The position numbers and the translations under genes are program-made. 64,000 nt of DNA from an uncultured Roseicyclus sp. (GTDB lineage: Bacteria; Pseudomonadota; Alphaproteobacteria; Rhodobacterales; Rhodobacteraceae), in assembly GCA_937139335.1 (NCBI GenBank), contig CAKZPN010000002.1, positions 42,050 through 106,049 on the forward strand. The letters run 5' to 3'. The notes under the pieces are model-generated. The model ran no database searches, was not told the origin of the DNA, and was given only the letters and a program-made list of their open reading frames with translations. This document shows positions 54,955 through 63,368 of this stretch, one piece after another; within the stretch, counting starts at the first letter, position 1; each line of letters opens with the position of its first letter.

Positions 54955-55890
54955 ATGCCCAGACCCAACCCAAAGCTTCTCGACGAAACCGCCGCCGGCG
55001 TCTTCACCATCGCGGCCACGCCCTTCCTGCCCGATGGTTCGCTCGACCTCGAAAGCATCGACAGCATGGTCGATTTCTACCAGGAAAAGGGCGCGACCGG
55101 CCTGACGATCCTCGGCATGATGGGCGAGGCCGGCAAGCTCTCGGCCAAGGAAAGCTCCATCGTGATCGACCGGGTGACGACGCGGGCCAGCGTGCCGGTC
55201 GTGGTCGGCGTCTCGGCGCCCGGCCTCGCGGCGATCAAGGCGCTCACCGACATCGCGATGGACCGGGGGGCCGCCGGCGTCATGGTCGCGCCCCCCGGCA
55301 GCCTGCGCACCGACGACCAGATCATCGGCTACTTCCAGATGGTCGCGGACGTGCTGGGCGAGACCCCTTGGGTGCTTCAGGATTTCCCGCTGGTGACAGG
55401 CGTGCAGATGTCGACCCGCGTCTGCCGCACGATCTTCGATACCTGCCCGACCTGCGTGATGCTGAAGCACGAGGATTGGCCGGGGCTGGAAAAGATCTCG
55501 ACGCTGCGCGAGATGGAGGCGAACGGCGCGCGTCGCCTCTCCATCCTCTGCGGCAACGGCGCGATGTTCCTGCTGGAGGAGATGCGGCGCGGTGCCGACG
55601 GCGCGATGACCGGCTTCGCCTTCCCCGAGATGATGGCAGATGTCGTGCGGCTGATGCAGGCGGGCGACGAGGACCGGGCGCGGGACATCTTCGACGCCTA
55701 CCTGCCGCTGGTACGCTACGAGAGCCAGCCGGGCCTCGGCCTCGCGATCCGCAAGTACACGCTGGCGAAACGCGGCGCGATCGCGCACCCCACCGTGCGC
55801 CGCCCCGGCACCGTGCTCAGCCCCGCCACCATCGCCGAGATCGAGGCTCTGATCGCGCGGCAGGAAGCGCGGCTGGCGACGCTCGGCTAG
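54955..55890 (+). CDS. dihydrodipicolinate synthase-like (DapA family) lyase/aldolase
   Basis: A 311-residue N-acetylneuraminate lyase/DapA-type barrel. The Schiff-base lysine is K171 (MLKHEDWPG). Two DapA residues are replaced: the GTTGES loop reads GMMGEA, so both threonines are methionine, and the YNxP tyrosine position reads QDFP. This rules out ordinary DHDPS activity and points to another aldolase or lyase. It has a GGAGGCTGAC site and follows the racemase at one base. Its end overlaps the convergent LacI gene by four bases. The substrate is unknown. Confidence 0.85.
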   Translation: MPRPNPKLLDETAAGVFTIAATPFLPDGSLDLESIDSMVDFYQEKGATGLTILGMMGEAGKLSAKESSIVIDRVTTRASVPVVVGVSAPGLAAIKALTDIAMDRGAAGVMVAPPGSLRTDDQIIGYFQMVADVLGETPWVLQDFPLVTGVQMSTRVCRTIFDTCPTCVMLKHEDWPGLEKISTLREMEANGARRLSILCGNGAMFLLEEMRRGADGAMTGFAFPEMMADVVRLMQAGDEDRARDIFDAYLPLVRYESQPGLGLAIRKYTLAKRGAIAHPTVRRPGTVLSPATIAEIEALIARQEARLATLG

Positions 55891-56885
55891 GGCAGGTTTT
55901 CGCGCAGGATCAGCACCGGGCGCAGCGGCGGCGGCACATGCGCCTGCCCGCGCGCGGCGGCGGTGAGGATCGCGAAGACCTCCTGCATCTCCTCGCGCGC
56001 CGACTGGTCGATGACGGCGTCGAGCGTGCCGTCGAGCAGCAGCGCACGGTTCTCCTCCGTCGCCTCGTGGGCGACGAAGGTGACGTCGCGCCGTCCCGCC
56101 TCGGCCAGCGCGGCGCCGATACCCACCGTGCCGCCGCCCGCGTTGTAGATGCCCACGAGGTCCGGGTGCGCCGCCAGCAACGCCCGCGTCTCGGCCCGTG
56201 CCCGCCCCCGATCCTCGCGGCTTTCGCGCAGTTCCAGCAGCGTCAGGCCCGGAAAATCCTGCGCCAGCACCTCGCGAAACCCCATCTCGCGCTCCATGTG
56301 GCCGCGATAGCCGAGGTGGCCTGCGATCAGCGCCACCTTGCCCTGCGGCGCCGGCCCGCGGAACCGCGCCAGCGTATAGCCCGCCAGCCGCCCGGCGCGG
56401 ATGTTGTCGAGCCCCACGAACCCCGCGCGCGGCGCGTCGGGAATGTCGGTCGCCAGCGTCACCACCGGCGTTCCGCCCTCGACCCGCGCGCGGATTGCCT
56501 CGCTCACCGCCGGGTGGCCCAGCGCCAGCACAGCGATGCCGTCACTCGGGCCGAGCGTGGCCAGCACGCGCGCGACGGCCGACGGATCGAGGACGGGGGC
56601 GCGCAGGATCTCCAGCGTGACATGCGCCGGCGTCAGCGCGCGGGCATGGGTGATGACCTCGCAGAAATAGGAATTGGCGCTCTGCGGCAAGACCAGGTGA
56701 AAGCTCAGCGGCGCGGGCGCCTCGGGCAGATCGGGCAGGTAGTCGAGCCGGCGCGCGGCCTGAAGCACGATCGCCCGTGTCCGCGCCGACACGCCGGACC
56801 GGTCATTCAGCACGCGGTCGACCGTAGCGGGCGAGACGCGCGCTGCGGCGGCGATATCGGCAAGGGTCGGGCGCATCGGGAGCAT
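55887..56885 (-). CDS. LacI-family transcriptional regulator (first)
   Basis: A 332-residue regulator: LacI helix-turn-helix TLADIAAAARVSPATVDRVLNDRSGVSARTR (about residues 7-37) and a periplasmic-binding-protein-like effector domain. It is convergent with the DHDPS-like gene and divergent from the mocD-like operon, so the latter is the more likely target. Direct repeats of TGAGGTATT stand just upstream of its start. An ATG at 56876 (MRPTLADIA) may be the true start; neither has a strong ribosome-binding site. Confidence 0.9.
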   Translation of the reverse strand: MLPMRPTLADIAAAARVSPATVDRVLNDRSGVSARTRAIVLQAARRLDYLPDLPEAPAPLSFHLVLPQSANSYFCEVITHARALTPAHVTLEILRAPVLDPSAVARVLATLGPSDGIAVLALGHPAVSEAIRARVEGGTPVVTLATDIPDAPRAGFVGLDNIRAGRLAGYTLARFRGPAPQGKVALIAGHLGYRGHMEREMGFREVLAQDFPGLTLLELRESREDRGRARAETRALLAAHPDLVGIYNAGGGTVGIGAALAEAGRRDVTFVAHEATEENRALLLDGTLDAVIDQSAREEMQEVFAILTAAARGQAHVPPPLRPVLILRENLP

Positions 56886-56895
56886 CCGTCAATTC

Positions 56896-56914
56896 TGAGG
56901 TATTTTGAGGTATT
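56896..56914. promoter_or_regulatory. direct repeat TGAGGTATT x2 upstream of first LacI gene
   Basis: TGAGGTATT occurs at 56896-56904 and 56906-56914, a 10-bp period, with a partial inverted copy (CCTCA) at 56949-56953. It lies in the 150-bp spacer between the LacI-type gene and the mocD-like gene. LacI sites are normally palindromic, so the binding protein is uncertain. Confidence 0.35.
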
Positions 56915-57038
56915 CCTGCCCGGCAAGGCAAGCATTTCCGTCAAATAGCCTCAGATCGCCTCGCCCCTTCCTTGACTCCACTGCCGCCACGCGGCCCTCT
57001 GGACCCTGAGACTTGCCGCGACGGGAGGCGCGACAGTG

Positions 57039-58136
57039 ATGGCCTTCGACACCCCACACCGCGACTACTCCCTGACCGGTCCGGAACGCGACCGCGCCAT
57101 CGAACGCGGACTGGTCGCGGCCGAGTGGTATCATTCCGACATCCCCCGCAAGGACATGAAGGCGTTGATGACGCGCCGCGACCAGCCCGCGATCCGCGAC
57201 ACGATCCTGTGGATCGCGCTGCTGATCGGCACCGCCAGCGCCGGCATCCTGCTCTGGGGAACGTGGGGGGCACTGCCCTTCTGGCTCGCCTATGGCGTTC
57301 TCTACGCCTCGGCCTCGGACGCACGCTGGCATGAATGCGGCCATGGCACGGCCTTCCGCACGTCCTGGATGAACGACGCGGTCTACCTGTTCGCGAGCTT
57401 CCTGCAGATGCGCAACCCGGTCAGCTGGCGTTGGAGCCACGCGCGCCACCACACCGACACCATCATCGTCGGCCGCGACCCGGAAATCTCGGTTATGCGG
57501 CCCACCGACTTCACCCTCAAGGCGCTGGCCTTCGTCGGCATCCCCTCCGCCTTCACCGCTTTCGCGACCCTTCTGCGCAACGCCACCGGTCGCTACGGCC
57601 CGGACGAGCGCGACTACATCCCCGACAGCGACCTGCCCCGCGCGACCGTCTGGGCCCGCATCTTCGTCGCGATCCACCTCGCCGCCTGGGCGCTGGCGCT
57701 TGCCACCTGGTCGATCATCCCCGTCCTGCTCATCGGTGGCCCCAGGATCTACGGCACGTGGCAGATGGTGATGACCGGCCTCCTCCAGCACGGCGGGCTG
57801 GCCGAAGACGTGCTCGACCACCGGCTGAATTCGCGCAGCGTGCTGATGGACCCGGTGAACCGCTGGCTCTACCTCAACATGAACTACCACGTCGAACACC
57901 ACATGTTCCCGATGGTGCCCTACCACGCGCTGCCGCGCCTCCACGCACTCATCCGCCACGACCTGCCGCCGCCCAACCCCTCGATCCGCCACGCCTATGC
58001 CGAGATGATCCGCGCCCTGGTCCGCCAGCGGCGCGAGCCGGGCTACCACCTGCGCCGCGCCCTGCCGCCCACCGCGCGGCCCTACCGCGAAGACCTGCAC
58101 GACGCGGCGAGCGTGCCGCAAACACCTGCCGCGTGA
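57039..58136 (+). CDS. mocD: MocD-like fatty-acid-desaturase-fold di-iron oxygenase
   Basis: A 365-residue membrane di-iron protein. The three histidine boxes are HECGH near residue 99, HARHH near 135 and HVEHH near 285, plus an extra histidine in LQHGG near 250; hydrophobic helices flank them. Such enzymes insert oxygen into, or desaturate, C-H bonds using a ferredoxin. The next gene is a MocE-type Rieske ferredoxin. In Sinorhizobium, mocD, mocE and mocF remove the O-methyl group of the rhizopine 3-O-methyl-scyllo-inosamine. The start is ATG 57039 or GTG 57036, one codon earlier; both follow GGGAGG. Confidence 0.78.
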   Translation: MAFDTPHRDYSLTGPERDRAIERGLVAAEWYHSDIPRKDMKALMTRRDQPAIRDTILWIALLIGTASAGILLWGTWGALPFWLAYGVLYASASDARWHECGHGTAFRTSWMNDAVYLFASFLQMRNPVSWRWSHARHHTDTIIVGRDPEISVMRPTDFTLKALAFVGIPSAFTAFATLLRNATGRYGPDERDYIPDSDLPRATVWARIFVAIHLAAWALALATWSIIPVLLIGGPRIYGTWQMVMTGLLQHGGLAEDVLDHRLNSRSVLMDPVNRWLYLNMNYHVEHHMFPMVPYHALPRLHALIRHDLPPPNPSIRHAYAEMIRALVRQRREPGYHLRRALPPTARPYREDLHDAASVPQTPAA

Positions 58137-58148
58137 AGGGAGAAAGAC

Positions 58149-58460
58149 ATGAGCGACTGGGTCGATGTCTGCGCCGAGGACGAGATCGAGGAGGAGGACG
58201 TGATCCGCTTCGACCACGACGGCCGCACCTTCGCCGTCTACCGCGACGAGGGGGGCGCGGTGTTCTGCACCGACGGGCTCTGCACCCATGAACAGGTGCA
58301 TCTCGCCGACGGGCTGGTGATGGACGACACGATCGAATGCCCGCGCCACAACGGGCGCTTCAACTACAAGACCGGCGCGGCGCTGCGCACGCCCGCCTGC
58401 GTCGCGCTCGCCACCTATCCTGCCCGGTTCAACGCGGGCCGGATCGAGGTGCAGGTATAG
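58149..58460 (+). CDS. mocE: MocE-type Rieske [2Fe-2S] ferredoxin
   Basis: A 103-residue Rieske ferredoxin. The cluster ligands are C45 and H47 (CTHEQVHL) and C64 and H67 (CPRHNGRF), the standard CxH and CxxH pattern of dioxygenase ferredoxins. It would pass electrons to the di-iron oxygenase encoded 12 bases upstream. No ferredoxin reductase (MocF-like) is visible nearby, so electrons must come from a reductase elsewhere. The SDR gene begins two bases after its stop. Confidence 0.9.
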   Translation: MSDWVDVCAEDEIEEEDVIRFDHDGRTFAVYRDEGGAVFCTDGLCTHEQVHLADGLVMDDTIECPRHNGRFNYKTGAALRTPACVALATYPARFNAGRIEVQV

Positions 58461-58462
58461 CG

Positions 58463-59221
58463 ATGGAGGTCTCTCTCACAGGCAAGGCCATCCTCGTCAC
58501 CGGCGCCGCCCGCGGTGTCGGCGCGGCCGTCGCGGCGGAGGCTGCGGCGAGCGGGGCCGAGGCTCTGGTCCTCACCGACATCGACCCGATCCCCGGCACC
58601 TTCCCCTGCGCGGTCGAAGCCGTCACCGCCGACCTCGCCACCCCCGAAGGCCCACCTGCCATCATCGCCGCTGCGCTGGCCCGCTTCGGCCGCATCGACG
58701 GGCTGGTGAACGCCGCCGGCCTCACGTCCCGTGGCAGCTTCGCCGATGCAGACGTGGCCTTCTGGAACCGCATGTTCTCGGTCAACGCCCGCGCGCCCTT
58801 CTTCCTGATGGCGGGCGCAATCGCGGACATGACCGCGCGCAAGGCCCCCGGCAGCATCGTCAACATCCAGTCGATGAACGCGCACGCCGGCGCGCCCGAC
58901 CTCGGCGTCTATTCCGCCACCAAGGGCGCGTTGCAGACGCTCACGAAGAACGCCGCACATGCCTACATGGCCGATGGCATCCGGGTGAACGGCATCAACC
59001 TCGGCTGGGTCGACACCGAGACCGAACGCCACCTGCACGAGGTGACGTTAGGCAAGGGCGAGGGCTGGATGGCCGCGCAGGGTGCCAAGCTTCCGCTGGG
59101 GCGCTTCGTGAGCGTGGAGGACGCGGCGCGCACCGTTGTCTGGCTCCTGTCCGACGCTTCGACCCCGATGACCGGCGTGTCGATGGACCTGGAGCAGGCG
59201 GTGACGGGCGCGCCGTGCTAA
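58463..59221 (+). CDS. SDR-family oxidoreductase (mocD/E operon)
   Basis: A 252-residue classical SDR: cofactor loop TGAARGVG near residue 14, NAAG (NNAG site) near 86, catalytic serine region NIQSMNAHAG near 134 and YSATK near 152. The D in LTDID after the second strand suggests preference for NAD(H). It lies two bases after the ferredoxin gene, so it is probably the third step of the same pathway, oxidising or reducing the demethylated product. The exact substrate is unknown. Confidence 0.9.
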   Translation: MEVSLTGKAILVTGAARGVGAAVAAEAAASGAEALVLTDIDPIPGTFPCAVEAVTADLATPEGPPAIIAAALARFGRIDGLVNAAGLTSRGSFADADVAFWNRMFSVNARAPFFLMAGAIADMTARKAPGSIVNIQSMNAHAGAPDLGVYSATKGALQTLTKNAAHAYMADGIRVNGINLGWVDTETERHLHEVTLGKGEGWMAAQGAKLPLGRFVSVEDAARTVVWLLSDASTPMTGVSMDLEQAVTGAPC

Positions 59222-59241
59222 GAAATTGGCTCCGCGCCCTT

Positions 59242-60279
59242 TCAGGGCGACGGCGGTGGTGCGGTCGAGGCGCGCACGACCAACTCCACCGGGATCAGCA
59301 CCTCCGGTCCCGGCGTGCCCCGCCCGCGCAACCGGCCCAGCAATACCTCGGCCGCGCGGCGCCCGAGCCTTGGCCGGTCCTGCCTGATCGTCGTCAGCGC
59401 CGGCACGAACGACCCCGACATCTCGATATCGTCGAACCCCACGACCGAAATGTCGCCCGGCACGCTCACACCCCCCGCTTGCAACGCCGCGATCAGGCCG
59501 AAGGCGACCATGTCGGCGGAGCAGAACACCGCCGTCGGCCGGTCCTCCATCGCAAGGATGCGCGCCGCCGCCTCGTGGCCCGATTCGAGCGAGAAATCGC
59601 CGCGGATGATCCAGTCCTCCCGCGCCGGCAGTCCCAGCCGCGCACGCTCCGCCAGCATCCCGTGCCGCCGCGCGGCGGTCAGCACATTGCCTTCCGGCCC
59701 GGTGACATGGGCGATCTTGCGGTGCCCCAGCGCGTGCAGGTGCCGGATCGCCAGCCGCGCGCCCTCGGCGTTATCGGCGGCGATGATCGGGAACCCCGCA
59801 TCCTCCACCCATTCACACAGGAACACGATCCGCTCGCCCACGCCCTCGGCTTCGCATTGCGCCAGCGCCGCGCGCGGCAGGGCGCCGTCGAGCGAGATCG
59901 CCCCGTCGATGCGCCCGTCGAGAAAATAGCCCGCCAGCGCGCCCTCCTGCAGCGGGTTGTTCTCGGTATCGGTGATCAGCACGGCGTAATCCGTCCCCGC
60001 GAACCCGTCCGAGATCCCGGCGAGGATGCCGGAATAGAAGGGTTTTCCAAGGTTCGGCACCAGAATCAGCACCGCGCCCGCGCGCTGCATCCTGAGGTTG
60101 CGCGCTGCCTGGTTCACCCGGTAGCCGGTGGCGCGGATCGCATCCAGCACCGCCTCGCGCGTCCGCTCGGAAACCTTGTCGGGGGCCGACAGGGCGCGGC
60201 TGACCGTGGCCGTCGACACATGCGCGGCGCGGGCGACGTCGAGGATGGTCGCGCCCCTCTGGGTGATCCTGGATTTCAT
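59242..60279 (-). CDS. LacI-family transcriptional regulator (second)
   Basis: A 345-residue regulator: helix-turn-helix ATILDVARAAHVSTATVSRALSAPDKVSERTR (about residues 10-41), hinge, and a sugar-binding-protein-like effector domain. It is divergent from the SDR-MocA-isomerase-ABC run, and two LacI-type palindromes lie in the spacer, so it probably represses that operon and itself until its sugar-like inducer is present. It is convergent with the upstream SDR gene. Confidence 0.93.
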   Translation of the reverse strand: MKSRITQRGATILDVARAAHVSTATVSRALSAPDKVSERTREAVLDAIRATGYRVNQAARNLRMQRAGAVLILVPNLGKPFYSGILAGISDGFAGTDYAVLITDTENNPLQEGALAGYFLDGRIDGAISLDGALPRAALAQCEAEGVGERIVFLCEWVEDAGFPIIAADNAEGARLAIRHLHALGHRKIAHVTGPEGNVLTAARRHGMLAERARLGLPAREDWIIRGDFSLESGHEAAARILAMEDRPTAVFCSADMVAFGLIAALQAGGVSVPGDISVVGFDDIEMSGSFVPALTTIRQDRPRLGRRAAEVLLGRLRGRGTPGPEVLIPVELVVRASTAPPPSP

Positions 60280-60339
60280 CGGTTTGCGCGCCGTCCCTGC
60301 ATTTCACCGCTTGACTCGAATCTGTCTCAAGCCAGAGTA

Positions 60340-60353
60340 TGTAATCGATTTCA
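60340..60353. promoter_or_regulatory. LacI-type operator 1
   Basis: TGTAATCGATTTCA, a near-perfect palindrome with the central CG typical of LacI/PurR-family sites, 61 bases upstream of the second LacI gene start. Confidence 0.7.
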
Positions 60354-60380
60354 TGATCCGCAAAGAGGTTTGGCCGGTCA

Positions 60381-60394
60381 TGTAAACGATTACA
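60381..60394. promoter_or_regulatory. LacI-type operator 2
   Basis: TGTAAACGATTACA, nearly perfect as a palindrome and almost identical to the site at 60340. The centres are 41 bp apart, about four helical turns, so one dimer of dimers could hold both and control both divergent promoters. Confidence 0.75.
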
Positions 60395-60471
60395 GACGCG
60401 GGGTGCATCCCGCGCGGGGGGGAGAAACCGGTGACGGTAGACTGCATCGGCAGATCGCGGGGGCATCGCGC

Positions 60472-61197
60472 ATGGGCCGCGTGAGCCACGATTTCAGCGG
60501 CGCGCGTGTCGTGGTCATCGGCGCCAGCCGGGGCGGCATCGGCGCGTCCATCGCGCGCGCCTTCGCGGACGCCGGGGCCGAGGTCGCGATCACCGGGGTG
60601 GAGGACGCCCCTGCCCCCGAGGATGCCGCGCGCTTCGCCTACCTGCGGCTCGACGTCACCGACACCGAGGCGGTGCGCGCCTATGCCGCCGGCTATTCCG
60701 CGCTTGATGTCCTGATAAATTGTGCCGCGATCACCCGTCGTGGTGAGGAAATGGCGCCAGAGTTCTTTTCCCACGTCCTCGACGTGAATCTGACCGGCTC
60801 GTTCCGCTGTGCCGAGGCCCTGCACCCGGCGCTGAAGGCCGCAACCGGCACCATCATCAACATCGCCTCGATGTATGCCCGCTTCGGCAGCCCGCGAAAC
60901 CCGGCCTATGGCGCGTCGAAGGCGGGGGTGGAGCAGCTGACGAAATCGCTCGCCATCGCCTGGGCGCCTGACGGCATCCGCGTCAACGCCATCTCGCCCG
61001 GCTTCATCGTGACCGAGCAATCGGCCCGCGCCCGGCAGGACCCGGCCTTCACCGCCGCGATCGAGGCGCGCACGCCGCTCAGCCGCTGGGGCCAGCCTTC
61101 CGACATCACCGGCGCGGCGCTGTTTCTGGCCTCCGACGCCTCGTCTTTCATGACCGGCACCTGCCTGCCGGTCGACGGGGGATATTCTGTTGCCTGA
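60472..61197 (+). CDS. SDR-family oxidoreductase (second catabolic operon)
   Basis: A 241-residue SDR: cofactor loop GASRGGIG near residue 17, INCAA (NNAG position, altered) near 82, NIASM near 130 and catalytic YGASK near 145. It ends in the family VDGGYSVA tail. It opens the operon with a dehydrogenase, an isomerase and a sugar ABC binding protein, so a polyol or sugar substrate is likely. The ATG at 60472 has no obvious ribosome-binding site; the longer frame upstream overlaps the LacI gene in antisense and is not credible. Confidence 0.88.
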   Translation: MGRVSHDFSGARVVVIGASRGGIGASIARAFADAGAEVAITGVEDAPAPEDAARFAYLRLDVTDTEAVRAYAAGYSALDVLINCAAITRRGEEMAPEFFSHVLDVNLTGSFRCAEALHPALKAATGTIINIASMYARFGSPRNPAYGASKAGVEQLTKSLAIAWAPDGIRVNAISPGFIVTEQSARARQDPAFTAAIEARTPLSRWGQPSDITGAALFLASDASSFMTGTCLPVDGGYSVA

Positions 61198-61209
61198 GGG
61201 AGCAAACCC

Positions 61210-62364
61210 ATGACGGAGTTCGCAAAACTCACCGCCGCCGTGATCGGCACCGGCTTCATCGGCACCGTGCATGTGCAGGCGCTGCGGCGTCTGGGCGTGC
61301 AGGTGGGCGGCGTGCTCGGCTCCTCGGCCGAGCGTGGCGCCGCGCGCGCGGCCGAGATCGGGGTGGAGAAGGCCTATGCCTCGTTGGATGACCTGCTCGC
61401 CGATGAGGCCGTCGACGTGGTCCACGTCACCTCGCCCAACCACGCGCATTACGAGCAGGTGAAAGCCATCCTCGCAGCCGGGAAGAACGTGATCTGCGAG
61501 AAACCCCTCGCGATGACCAGCGCGCAATCCGCCGAGATGGTGGAGATTGCGCGCGCCTCCGGCAAGGTGGCCGCCGTCTGCTACAACATCCGCTTCTACC
61601 CGCTGAACCAGCAGGCCCACGGCATGGTGGAGGCCGGCGAGCTTGGCGACATCCGCTTTGTCACCGGCCATTACCACCAGGACTGGCTCGCCAAGCCCAC
61701 CGACTGGAATTGGCGCCTGCAATCCGAGATCGGCGGCGCGCTCCGCTCCGTCGGCGACATCGGCACCCACTGGATCGACCTCACCAGCTTCATCACCGGG
61801 ATGAAGGTCGAGGCGGTGATGGCGGAACTGGCGAATTTCCTGCCCGAGCGCCAGAAGCCCACCGGCCCAGTCGCAACCTTTTCGTCAGCTGCTGGCACGA
61901 CCGAAACCGTGAGCGTCGATACCGACGACGCCGCCATGATCGTGCTGCGCTACCCGAACGGCGCGCGCGGCGTGATGAGCACGAGCCAGGTCAACACCGG
62001 CCGCAAGAACTCGCTGCAATGGGATGTCGCCGGGGCCAAGGCCTCCGCCGCTTGGGATAGCGAGACGCCCGACCACCTGTTCATCGGCCACCGCGACGCG
62101 CCGAACCAGACGCTGATGCGCGACTTTACCCTGATGAACCCGCAGGGCACCGCCGCCGCCACCCTGCCCCCCGGCCATGTCGAAGGCTTCGCCGACAGCT
62201 TCTTCAACTTTTTCCGCGCGGTCTACGCCGATGTCGAGGCGGGCGGGCGGCAGGACGGCGCCACATGGGCCAGCTTCGAGGATGGCCATTACGAAATGCA
62301 ACTCTGCGACGCGGTCCTGATGTCCGCGCGCGAGGGCCGCTGGGTGCGGCTCGACGAGGTTTGA
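61210..62364 (+). CDS. Gfo/Idh/MocA-family oxidoreductase
   Basis: A 384-residue NAD(P)-dependent dehydrogenase. The nucleotide loop VIGTGFIGTVHVQALRRLG is near residue 10, EKPLAMTS near 98 holds the catalytic lysine (the EKP motif), and HYHQDWLAKPTDWNWRLQSEIGGALRSVGDIGTHWIDL near 155 provides the DxxxH histidine. The family includes inositol and rhizopine (MocA) dehydrogenases. It follows the SDR at 12 bases with a GAGGGAG site. The likely role is oxidation of a cyclitol or sugar, by context. Confidence 0.92.
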   Translation: MTEFAKLTAAVIGTGFIGTVHVQALRRLGVQVGGVLGSSAERGAARAAEIGVEKAYASLDDLLADEAVDVVHVTSPNHAHYEQVKAILAAGKNVICEKPLAMTSAQSAEMVEIARASGKVAAVCYNIRFYPLNQQAHGMVEAGELGDIRFVTGHYHQDWLAKPTDWNWRLQSEIGGALRSVGDIGTHWIDLTSFITGMKVEAVMAELANFLPERQKPTGPVATFSSAAGTTETVSVDTDDAAMIVLRYPNGARGVMSTSQVNTGRKNSLQWDVAGAKASAAWDSETPDHLFIGHRDAPNQTLMRDFTLMNPQGTAAATLPPGHVEGFADSFFNFFRAVYADVEAGGRQDGATWASFEDGHYEMQLCDAVLMSAREGRWVRLDEV

Positions 62365-62377
62365 GGGGAGACGCGCG

Positions 62378-63292
62378 ATGAAACTGGGACTGCTGACAGC
62401 CCCCTTCGAAGACACCGACCTGATGGACGTCGCCGACTGGGCCGGCGCCAACGGCTTCTCCGCGTTCGAGGTCGCCTGCTGGCCCGCCTCAGGCGGCGAA
62501 AAGCGCCGCTATGCTGGCACCAGCCACATCGACGTTGACGGCCTGACGAAGTCGCAAGGCGCAGACATCACCGCCGGGCTCAAGGAGCGCGGCATCGAGA
62601 TTTCCGGCCTCGGCTACTACCCCAATCCGCTCCACGCCGACGACGCCCACCGCGAGGAGGTGCTCGGCCACCTGAAAAAGGTCATCACTGGCGCGGGCGT
62701 GATGGGGGTCAAGGTCGTCAACACCTTCCTCGGTGGCGACCGCAAGCTGACCGTGGACGAGAACTGGAAACGCGCGCAGACCTTCATCACCCCCCTCGTC
62801 AAGCATGCGCAGGACAGCGGCGTCACGCTCTGCTTCGAGAACTGCCCGATGATCTTCTCCAACGACGAATGGCCGGGCGGCCACAACATCGCCTATTCGC
62901 CGAAGATCTGGCGTCGCATCTTCGAGGAATGGGGCGACGCCGTCGGCATGAACTTCGACCCGTCGCACCTGATCTGGCAGATGATCGACCAGACCCGCTT
63001 CATCAAGGAATTCGGCCCACGCTTCGCCCATGTCCACGCCAAGGACGTGATGATCGACCGCGATGGGCTCTACGAGAACGGCGTGATGTCGGTGGGCATG
63101 GGTTGGCAGATCCCGCGGCTCTGCGGCCTTGGCGACGTCGACTGGTCCGATTTCTTTTCCGGCCTCTACCGCGCCGGCTATGATGGCCCCGTGATCATCG
63201 AGCACGAGGACCGGCTGTTCGAAGGCACCGACGACAAGATCAAGCGCGGCTTTGCGCTCGCGCGCGACGTGCTGACCCCCTTCATCAAGTAA
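62378..63292 (+). CDS. sugar phosphate isomerase/epimerase (xylose-isomerase-like TIM barrel)
   Basis: A 304-residue AP-endonuclease-2/xylose-isomerase-like barrel. Metal-binding residues are in CFENCPM (about residue 150), NFDPSHLIWQ, AHVHAKDVM and IIEHEDRLFEG. Such proteins isomerise or epimerise sugars and keto-inositols (IolE/IolI-type relatives). A GAGGGGAG site precedes the ATG, 13 bases after the MocA-like gene. With its neighbours it forms an inositol-like catabolic set. Confidence 0.9.
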   Translation: MKLGLLTAPFEDTDLMDVADWAGANGFSAFEVACWPASGGEKRRYAGTSHIDVDGLTKSQGADITAGLKERGIEISGLGYYPNPLHADDAHREEVLGHLKKVITGAGVMGVKVVNTFLGGDRKLTVDENWKRAQTFITPLVKHAQDSGVTLCFENCPMIFSNDEWPGGHNIAYSPKIWRRIFEEWGDAVGMNFDPSHLIWQMIDQTRFIKEFGPRFAHVHAKDVMIDRDGLYENGVMSVGMGWQIPRLCGLGDVDWSDFFSGLYRAGYDGPVIIEHEDRLFEGTDDKIKRGFALARDVLTPFIK

Positions 63293-63368
63293 GGACGGGC
63301 ATCAAATGAAGAAGGGCGCGAATGCCCCGCGAATTCAACCTGTTGAAACCCACATGGGAGGAAAGACA

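Noticed and set aside
56887..56985. Possible frameshift or fusion between LacI gene and the oxygenase
   Set aside because: The genes are divergent, both complete, and the spacer holds repeats rather than coding remains.
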